Part shown: positions 55,150-64,000 of the stretch, one piece after another
How the letters are laid out: every line of letters begins with the position of its first letter
Position numbering within the stretch: the stretch's first letter is position 1
The notes under the pieces: generated by a model
Databases searched by the model: none
Told to the model about the DNA's origin: nothing
The model's input: only the letters and a program-made list of their open reading frames with translations
Made by a program: the position numbers and the translations under genes
Assembly (NCBI GenBank): GCA_043228905.1
Contig: JBHGNT010000003.1
Coordinates: forward strand, 4,960,001 to 5,024,000
Length of the DNA: 64,000 nt
Reading direction: 5' to 3'
From: Azolla caroliniana
Lineage: Eukaryota > Polypodiophyta

Positions 55150-58100
55150 TCTAGATGATGAGATTCAACTCAAGGACATCTCACCCAACTCTACTTGCAT
55201 GTGAACAGGTCATTAACATTTGCATTTGCTCCACTACTAGCATTGTGTATTTCTTGAAGAAGAGGCAATGTGATGTAGGTGGTTTAGTCATACTGTGTTT
55301 GACAACGTCATAGCTCATTAACTCTCCATCAAGTGCCACAAAGTGGTTTATTCTTTCTGAACCTCTGTTTCTAATGCATGGGAAATTTAAGAGTTCATGT
55401 TTGTATTGTATAATTTTGCAATTGATAATATTTATAGGCATCTTGAGCTTGAGATGTTTGTGGGTCTTAAGTTCTTATGGGTAATACGTTGGATGTACAA
55501 TTAATTATGTACTAAAATTTTATGGCAAGGTTATCTTTTTGATACATCTTGAGTTGGTACTGAAGAGGTGGCAAGTTGTGTTATTATGTATCATGGGTCA
55601 TCCAAACCTTCATTTATATATCATATCCATGTTTACACTATGCTAAGAACAATAAATTTTCCAATGTCTGTTGCTGAATGCACGTGCAATACATCTTGCA
55701 TGTTCTGCAATATGAACATTTTCTAACCTTGTCAAAACTTTGGAAGTACTAGAAGCTACACAATGTGCTCGTACTTGGAACTTGTTTGTTTAGAATGCAC
55801 ACTTGCTAGAGTAAGGTTTAAAGCTTAAAAGTGGTGTGATGCCTTCCAAATAAAATATATGCCACCATCTCATCCTCAACAAGCTCATTGTGTGGAAGTT
55901 TCAAAACGACCTAAACTTAATGTCTTCCATCCTCACTATGGATGTTGCAATCCACATTAGCAACCCTATTGTATTTGATTATGAGACAATCACCGATGTG
56001 CAATTGCGTTGTGTTCGTTTGTGAGAAAGGATTCTCACTTACAAGTTACTAATTTGTTTAGGGGTGGGCAGTGCAAGTTACAAAAAGTACAAATTTGATG
56101 TGTTCTTTCAACATTAATTGCCTACAAAACAAATTTTGCTTCTTTTGCACCAAGTATATAATAGAATCCATTAATCTATACAAAGAAGAGGGTAAAGCTA
56201 TGGATCCTTGTGTGAAGTGTACAAAAAGGGTCACAAAGTTAATGATGCCCAAATTGTAATATACCCATAAAAACTCTTCTTCTTGCATCACCTCAATGCC
56301 CTAGATAGTTTTTGACACAAAAAAGATTAAAATTGTAATCTTCCAGACATTGGTGTCAAATTGTTGATTTGTTCTCGCCACACTATCAAGAGAGCAAGTT
56401 GTAGTGGATTTCATATCTATGCAAAATCATATTTACAAACATGATTGGGCATTGCTCTATGATCCAAGTTATCAAGATTGACTAACTTGAGGCTATCCAA
56501 ACTTTAGCCATGCTAGAGCAAAAATGCTACCATGACTTGTCCTAGAGACAAGTAGTATAGTATGGTTATTTGACATCATGGTCACACTGCCTTCATGTAC
56601 GATGCAACCATCTAGGGTACATGTCACCCTTGTACAAGACACAAATAGAGCAACCACAAGTCATGCTGTCACATTGATGATATTTCGCCTCCACCTCGCA
56701 TGAGATCATTTGAGTTGAATATCCGTTGATTATGAATGGGCATTATTCTTGACAGTGAAGCTCACCAGTTTGATGCAAACCATTCCACCTCAGAATTACA
56801 TGTTTGGGGTTCAAATCATCTAAGGAAATGGCAACAAAACATGCAAAAAGATCACAATACTCACAAGTAATGAAGTGGTTCAACAACAATGACATCAGAA
56901 GTTAGTCAACATAAAGCAAGGAAAGGATTGTTGAATTGACAATGGAGATCACAAAACATAGATCGTCCCCTCACAAGATCATGGAGATCATTGCTCACCG
57001 TGTTTGATCCACATGAGGAAACCAATATGCACTTCTTGAACTCCTCCATAAGCCCCATTCCATCTCACCAACAAACTCTAGTCACCTTTACCTCAACAAA
57101 CAAACAGGCACATCAATAGTTCATTCAACTTTAGTAGATGTGATCTGACTCCATGTCAACTATCAAATACAAAAACATTGTGCATATCCAAACTATCACA
57201 TAATCAAATTTTCTTTTTTAGTAAATAGAATTTGTATTAATTAAGGAATGTATCAATATTATAAATATAATGGATGTGGGAGAATATCAAAATAAACCTA
57301 TTGGATTACCCATTGATTCTGTCATCATTTAATTCCTCCGTATGGACCTATTCCACCATGCTACATACGTGCAAATGACAGACATGATGTCCTCTTAGCC
57401 TACAAACATCTAACTAATCTTGGGTCAACCTCCTTGAAGTCTCCAACACATAACACATCCTTGTCATTCCACTCAGTTGGAATTCTATTCTCTCCCTCTT
57501 TCTCAGACATATTCAACATACGTCATGCTTGTAAACCATCTCAAAATTGATTCTAATATTGATACTGGATCAATGAGCCACCCCTCTCTTTTAATGTATT
57601 TACTCGTGATCTTTTATGTGCTTTTAGGCCACAAGCAACTCAGTGCTTTTAAGGTCTTCCTTGCTTCCACCTGTGCTGGTTCTTCCTGAAGCTAATGAAG
57701 TCTTCCTAACACTATATTAAATTGGTTCCTTCTCTCCTAATAATAAATTATTGATTGAAATGAGTTATTTTGGGAGGGATGTCAATTGTTTGGTATGGAT
57801 TACTGACAGTGAAGCATAGAATAACACTCAAACAAATTCAGCATAGCTTGATTTTCTAGTGGAGTGCTTGCACTGGCATTGATCAAAACAATGGTGTTAA
57901 AGAACAATCTCTAAGGAAAACTGATCCAGAAACCATGTCTATAATCTTTGAAAGGCACAACAGAAAATTTCACCGGACTATATAACATTCACTCAACATA
58001 ACAGAGTTCATGTTACTCATTTCTTTTTACACTCCATCTGAGAACTAACTGCTCACACTGCTACATATTTAACATTAATTTGGGGTAGCACAATGTTCGT

Positions 58101-58191
58101 CTTACTCATTTCTTTTTACATTCCCAATGAGAAACAGCTTCTCAATACTGCCATTTACAAGTTACTTAGTACAGTAGAAGTACCTGCAAAA
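55150..58191. other. Intergenic, no supported gene
   Basis: The 3' UTR of the GFA-type gene, then AT-rich sequence without credible coding. A loose repeat of about 89 bp (TTACTCATTTCTTTTTACA at 58013 and 58102) lies just past the end of the TAF1C-like gene. Confidence 0.5.
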
Positions 58192-61100
58192 TTACCCTGC
58201 TTTGTCCGAAGGACAAGATTTGCAATAGTTTAGAAAAGGCTCAAAATTCATCTGCCATTGCTGTAGTCGTCCCTTGAGTTCAACGAGCTTGTCCAATTCG
58301 CTGGATTGCAAAGTCATATCACCTGATTTACCAGATTTTAAATGAATTTTGATTCCAAAAGATCAATCATGCAGCTATCAACCAGACTTCTGAAAAAAAC
58401 TAGCTATACCATTCTCTTTAAAGGGAAGTGTTACTGGACAGATCTGATCATCCAGCTTAGAGAAACTGTTATATTGCGGAAGGTGAAAACCTTCTTCATT
58501 ACTTACAGTTGCATTTGGGCTTCCATTGTTAGCATTTTGTATCTGCAAGAAAGTTACGTTAAGAACAAACTATTATATATGTAAGATACAATAGTGCCAT
58601 CACATTAATGACAACAAACAATGATGGTTCACATGAAACAGCAGTGCAGCAAAATGCGCAGAAGATGGTTCACATTCAACAAAATCATGACAAGATGAAA
58701 TATCCAAGATATTTCTGTAGAAACCAAACAAGTACAATCTCATTCGAGGTTTTCACATAGTGGGGAACCACCACATCCACAGATTTATGAGGAAATTTTG
58801 AGGTCTGCAAGAATGGGAGACATTCCGTCTCATCTAGATGGAGACTTTAATCCACACCCATGTAGAGATCAAACAATATTCTGTAATACCGTTGGCATCA
58901 TATTTGTAGAGATTACAGCCATGGAATTTGGCATGCAAAGATCAGCATGTGTCAAAGGTAACTACCTTGAACTTGCAAGTAGTAACAAATTAGTCATTTG
59001 CAATAGCCTCTTGGAATGGACAGCATCAGATTCATCAATACACAGGAATTGAGAATGTGGGGCAAGCACGGTGGACTACTTGATGAGAATCTGATTGTTA
59101 ATAGCAGAAATCAAAGAGTTTATCATCTCTGTGATACCAACTGGTATGGCTGCTGGTCATGCATACTTGAAATTTGTGGTAAAAAGGGAACTGCCTGAAA
59201 CTGTGGATACCATATGATATATAGCAAAACATACAATGTTTGTCCATATGATATATAGCAAAACATCAGGCCATATGAGATAGCTAGAGCACAGTTGCAG
59301 TATCTCAAATAGACATAGGCACAATTCTTTAAGCCATGACACGTGTACATAGAATCTGGGAATTGCCTAAACATAACTACCCACAGTTGTCTCTTGCCTC
59401 ATCCACACAGAGAGCAGAGGGAGCTGAAACTAATTGTTGGTATTCACAAATGAATGATCAGTTCCAAGTACATGGTATGGAGAAGGATTTATTTCCACCA
59501 TCTGTTTGGACATGACTAAGACAGATTTCACTATGGACATGGGACAAAACTTGGATCAACCCAAAAGCAAGTAGCCCAGAAGATTGTTGGTTATACATGA
59601 TTACATTTCAAGTCATTTCGTTTAAGAAGGCTGGAGTAGAAAGATAATGTTATATTGTATTTTCTTCTTACAAACAGTCTTAATCTTTATCAGATAATAT
59701 AGGCAATTATAGTCTTTCAGAGACGTTTATATATTTTTTATTCCTTTCTTTTGCTCCCAACCCTTTCCTTTTCTGTGCACAAATGTATATATTTGCAGCC
59801 CTATCTCCAACCTTGATTGCATAACTTACACACTCTAGTTCGTGATGTTACCTTTTGTGGGTCTCTTATTGTCCTCTGTGGAAGAGAGGAAACCTTCTGA
59901 TACCATATCCATCTTATTCCTACTCCATCTCTTCTGCCTTGCATCTGATGTTCCCGGCCCTTGTCATCAACTCCTTAACCATGATTCTGTTACGTCTTCT
60001 AATGATTGATGACTTTCCAAATAAATCATACCTTCTATTCCAGTTCCTCATGAGAAAAAATCCATTCCTATGGTTGTGCAATGTATCATCATTGGAAATC
60101 AGGGAGATTTTCCACAGCCAGATCTGACTCAGCCTTTCCATTCCTCTGGATTGAAGATAAGTGATTTTTCCCCTCATGTTCCACTTTAAGTTTAGATTTC
60201 ACTGACCTTGCTTCAATGGATGTAGATATGCTCCATGAGATTTGGAGGCCACTATGCTATGCATACAGAATTGAAGGTAATCAAGCGATGATTCTTGGGA
60301 GCTAGTACCTCAAACATCCAAGCTAAACAACATTGGGGTAAGGTAGAAATACGAAAAACAAAATGCAAGAACTGGTATGTTGGAGAAGCGTGAGGCATAT
60401 ATAGTAGCAAAGAGTTATTCTTCACAACCTAGAGTGAACTTGACGAGACCAACTCTGCCATCTTATCTCTGGCAGCTCCTCATGGGTGGCCATGCTTCAG
60501 CTGAATGTCATGATTGCTTTTTTTAATGCATAGTTTACAGAGAGCAACCACCTGGTTTGGCCCTCTGTAGCAATGAGCCTAGAGAGTGTCATGATTTTTA
60601 GGCAACCCATTCCTCACCTAGACTTGGATAAACCTTTGTAAGATTGGGAAATTATTGATAGGCTGATTATGTAGTGCACATCAGCCAATCAGATATATAA
60701 GTAGATTACCAATTATCAGCTATGTTTGAAGGGTAAGGGCAGCTCCTTCTGGGATCTCCATCTTATATACACATATCGTAGGTGAGAGTAGGTCACTAAT
60801 ATTTATGAAACATAAGTGAAGGGTTGTTCTCTAATGTTATAAGGGGGCTAATGTAATTGGATAGAGGGAGTGTTAGGTGCATGCACTATAAAGATCTTTA
60901 CAACCAATGAATGGAGCGTCTTCTAAAATAGCACATCTATTCAAGGGGCCTAGGAAAAAATATAAATATGAGGCCTACAAAAGCTGAAGTCTTGAAACAC
61001 CGATGGTGTGAGCTAGACTTTCCAAATATAAATATGAGGCCTACGAAGGCTGAAATCTTGCCACACTAGTGATGCACACTAGGCTTTCTTGTTACCTCTT

Positions 61101-63930
61101 CCAAGGTACTAGTCATCCTAATATCTGTTGGTATGGAATGTTGGTGGTAGGTTGGGAATGTCTTGATCATAGTTCAGGGGTGGTCGGGGGGATCAAGTTC
61201 TATCTAATCTATTCACCTTTCATTTACTTTAATTTGGTCTACTGATTAGTAGAGATTCTTAACACTCCGCATCGTACAAGATAGGTGGAAATCCATGATA
61301 ATGTTCAGCTGTCCCCATTCAAATGCAAATTATTTGTTTAGAGTATGTTTGTGAGTGAGCTTCCCCTTTCTGTTGCCCTCTCAAGAAGAAAGATTTCAAG
61401 TGGTTGCTGCTTCTTTTGTAATACAGCCATAGAAACTTATTGTCATGGATTGTCCAAAGGCATATGCTTTACTATACAGGGTATGGCATTCTGTTGTCAG
61501 AAGAATGATGCATCAACATGATCAATCATGACCTAGCAGGTTTTATGCAACCACAGGAGATTTTGTGTACCACTTTCTGTATTTTGGGGATGTTGGCATA
61601 ATGGGCTCTCCACAATATGTTCAGGTTTGATTTCCATTCTTGTGCAGACATATCAACCGTTTGGGAAGTCTCCTTCACTGTCCATTCAGCATGATAGCCT
61701 ATTTGATTCTTATTATGCAGGATGATTTGTTTCCTTAGCAGCCAGGCAGCCATCTATTTGGTTCCTTTGTCTGACATGTCATTGTTTTGTGACTTTTGAA
61801 AAAAAAGAAGGTAATTTCAGGAGATGGGGAAGAGAGGGCATAGCAGTTGCTGGATAGATAGATATATTTGTACTATTCACAGGAAGAAATAGCAACAACT
61901 AAATGGTTGTTTTATTCCCATGGAAGGCTATGCTCGCCATCCAAGGAATCCAGCACACAATGGCTTAAATGCACACATAGCATTCCATAAAATTCAGCTT
62001 TAATGGATATGTATATAAAATCATTTTTAGTAATCGTATCATGAAACTTTTCTCTAGGTACACAGGATATATTACCTCATTCAACTTCGTGGTTATATCC
62101 TCCTCACCATCATATTTTACAAATGCACCACGATTACTTTCTTTATTTGAAGATCTGATCTTAATATGTGAGGGTAAGAACCCATGACGTATGTCTTAGG
62201 TAAAGTTAAGAAATCCAACATCAAATCTGCTTACAATCTGCTGCAATAGTAGAGTAGAACAAGGACATAATAATCGGGTGGATACAGTCAAGAAAAAATG
62301 GCAGAACCTCTAGTTTATAGTCCTTAAATTTGCGAATTCCTGTATCAATGATCGGCAATGAAAAAAGTCAATATAGAAACAAATGCACGTGTCATTAACT
62401 TTGACAATACTTTAGATTGACTGGACTTGTATATGTGACTCTCAAGTTTTTCGCTGTAATAATGGAATAAGAACTGTTTTAGCATTCATGTAGACAGTTA
62501 ACAAAATTACCGGTTTGTGTGACAGGTGGTGCCCGGTGAAAAGCAGTGGCTTGTTGGTAAAGATTCCTAGAATCAAGTTTTTCTGATATTTCATAATTTT
62601 GAGATATTATGCATCCTTTTCCTGTAAGCTGGAGCATGGTGAAGTTCCGTCCACCCAGGCTGGAGGAGAAATTAAATGTCCCAGAAACAAGCTCCATCTC
62701 GTTAGATGCAGGCAAAAAGAATTCAAAATGCATATGGGGAGTCTCAAAATTTCTCTCGATATTCTCCTTGTAATTGAAGTTCGGATTCCTCAACTTTATA
62801 GGGAACTGCCAGGATGAAACACTGCTGATTGACTCCAAATTTTTTGTCTGATCTCCACCCTTAGCTCTACCGAGAGTTGTGAGAGATGTATCTGGATAAG
62901 AATGTGGGCCATAGAAGAATGCATGTACATCCCCAGATTTGAATGAATGTCCTAAAATGACCCTACCTATACCATAAAAGTAACACTCAGACACAACAAT
63001 GAAGCAAAATAAAGAGAGGTTCAAAATCCAGCACATACCCGCCATTATAGGTAAGTCAACACCATGTCTAATATTTGTACATAGATCTGATATACGATAC
63101 ATTTGAAGGTAGTCTGGTGGATATTGTTGCATTCTATGCTCCCACTGCATCAACCAAAAATATGGTATGATTCAGTAAAAATATAGAAGGTATACTACAT
63201 ATTTTTGTGTCATCAACAGGTATCATTAGTGTTTACTTAACTTCATGATTTGTGACATTGTACAAAAGAAGGAGATTTGACTATGCAACATATTAATGCA
63301 CAAGGCTTGCTACAGAATAAAACTTGAATGATGGAACTGGCCAAAGATGAATATTGCATATTAAAGATAGCTTACAGTCTAGACATATAAAATAAGCTTC
63401 GGCCTTATCACCTGTAGCAATGGTGTCTTAGGCTGCCGAATATCATATAGTAACACATGGTTAGTTGAAGCTGCAGCAAACTGGTACATGCCATCATAAT
63501 CAGCTCGGGAGATAGAAGTGAAACATTCATTTCTCCAGTGTTGGTTGCAGTAAGAAGACAAACCCGGTGCACAACTGTCAGCTATACAAGAACAAAACCG
63601 CTTGCTCCCATGCTTTTGCCTCAGATCGACTAGAAAGAGCTTCTTGTTCCCAGCAACAATAAGATTTCTGGGATGCCAAGCATATTCGCAAGTCCATTTC
63701 CTGGTTAATTGACTATGCTTTACATCTACAGGTGACAATTTCTGTTTCTTTATATTTGTAATTGCAATCGCTTCATCTTCACAGCCAGAAACTTCCACGC
63801 CAAAATCTTCCTCCATATTTACCATGAAACAAGGGTCATGAAATCTCTCTGACTTAAAGTCAAAAATATTAATCTCTCCATTTTCAAGCATTACAGCAGC
63901 TTCCCCAGGGATATGTGAATTCCATACAAC
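58192..63930 (-). CDS. TAF1C-like RNA polymerase I initiation factor, C-terminal exons (5' end outside window)
   Basis: Exons: 63930-63412, 63144-63039, 62966-62511, 62194-62076, 58542-58383, 58322-58192; 1491 nt, 496 codons plus stop, all phases consistent. TAF1C is a beta-propeller subunit of the SL1/TIF-IB complex for rRNA transcription; plants have distant relatives. Supporting signs: VVWNSHIPGEAAVMLENGEI at the start of the first visible exon, WTCEYAWHPRNLIVAGNKKL then LVDLR, LLYDIRQPKTPLLQ followed by WEHRM, VILGHSFKSGD then FFYGP, GFLPSHIKIRSS, and a helical end ELDKLVELKGRLQQWQMNFE. The last intron would be only 60 bp, short for a plant. Further exons could hide in the 3.5-kb intron that holds a LINE fragment. 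Family match is by remembered motifs, so moderate. Confidence 0.65.
58780..59590 (+). mobile_element. LINE copy 5 fragment, antisense in TAF1C-like intron
   Basis: Collinear decayed matches to the LINE ORF2: a GDFN-type endonuclease block (58840-59080), a DYLM/ADHAYL counterpart (59075-59190), then after a deletion IWELPKHNYPQLSLASS (about 59345-59400) and WDKTWINPKA (about 59545). Many stops. Confidence 0.75.
59210..59277. repeat. 34-bp tandem duplication
   Basis: CCATATGATATATAGCAAAA begins at 59210 and again at 59244. Confidence 0.9.
59591..62075. other. Rest of the large TAF1C-like intron
   Basis: Apart from the 66-bp duplication I see only short open stretches (for example 61526-61753, minus, with AQEWKSNLNILWRAHYANI) that look like old element coding but match no family I can name. 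Confidence 0.4.
60961..61092. repeat. 66-bp imperfect tandem duplication
   Basis: TATAAATATGAGGCCTAC begins at 60961 and again at 61027, each followed by a GCTGAA.TCTTG segment. Confidence 0.85.
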
Positions 63931-64000
63931 CTTTTACATCAGACACATTACCAAATGCAGAATCAGTATATATCATAGTGTAAAACAGGAAATGTAAGGA

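Noticed and set aside
61526-61753. Minus-strand 75-codon frame inside the TAF1C-like intron as an extra exon
   Set aside because: No fitting splice sites seen, and the exons on either side already share phase 0; it may be an old element fragment.
1-64000. CRISPR arrays, bacterial operons, rRNA or tRNA genes
   Set aside because: None seen. The repeats are tandem duplications, microsatellites and eukaryotic retroelements; I could not scan exhaustively for tRNA folds by eye.

Overview
This is nuclear DNA of a land plant. The evidence is a photosystem I subunit O gene, a plant-type cyclic-nucleotide-gated channel, long introns packed with retroelements, plastid-derived DNA inside an intron, and many GA/CT microsatellites. 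The large intron and repeat load suggests a large genome (fern, gymnosperm or similar), but the species cannot be settled by eye.

I reconstructed four genes on the minus strand and one on the plus strand by following splice sites and reading phase. (1) A PP4R3/SMEK-type protein phosphatase 4 regulatory subunit, 23 exons, 28161 down to 11909; all exons join in frame (792 aa). (2) A cyclic-nucleotide-gated ion channel, 7 exons, 42616 down to 30690 (710 aa, in frame). (3) Photosystem I subunit O (PsaO), 4 exons, 49477 down to 48480 (161 aa). (4) A TAF1C-like Pol I initiation factor, 3' part only, 63930 down to 58192, running off the right edge. (5) A small GFA/CENP-V-type zinc protein at 54712-55149 (+). 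An unidentified terminal exon lies at 1-471 (+).

Mobile DNA layout: an LTR-paired but ORF-broken Copia element at 1652-6915 (minus). A single LINE family has copies in introns of the channel gene (31.6-36.3 kb and 36.3-38.3 kb, plus strand), the PP4R3 gene (21.9-24.1 kb, minus) and the TAF1C-like gene (58.8-59.6 kb, plus), and one copy downstream of psaO (45.5-47.3 kb, minus). LINE 3'-tail fragments cluster in a PP4R3 intron (17.2-18.2 kb). Another PP4R3 intron holds a mosaic of plastid rpoB, rpl2 and ndhA fragments (19.8-21.0 kb). Smaller remnants of other RT elements lie near 8 kb, 39.5 kb and 51.3-52.0 kb.

The most notable observations are: a PCNA-binding (PIP-box-like) motif of form QRxITTFF near the C-terminus of the LINE ORF2, kept in three separate copies; an unusual number of two-copy tandem duplications (units of 34 to 268 bp, two of them perfect); the plastid DNA mosaic; and a long complementary AG/CT tract pair just upstream of the channel start codon. 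The host genes are unrelated housekeeping, signalling and photosynthesis genes; nothing suggests they form one pathway.
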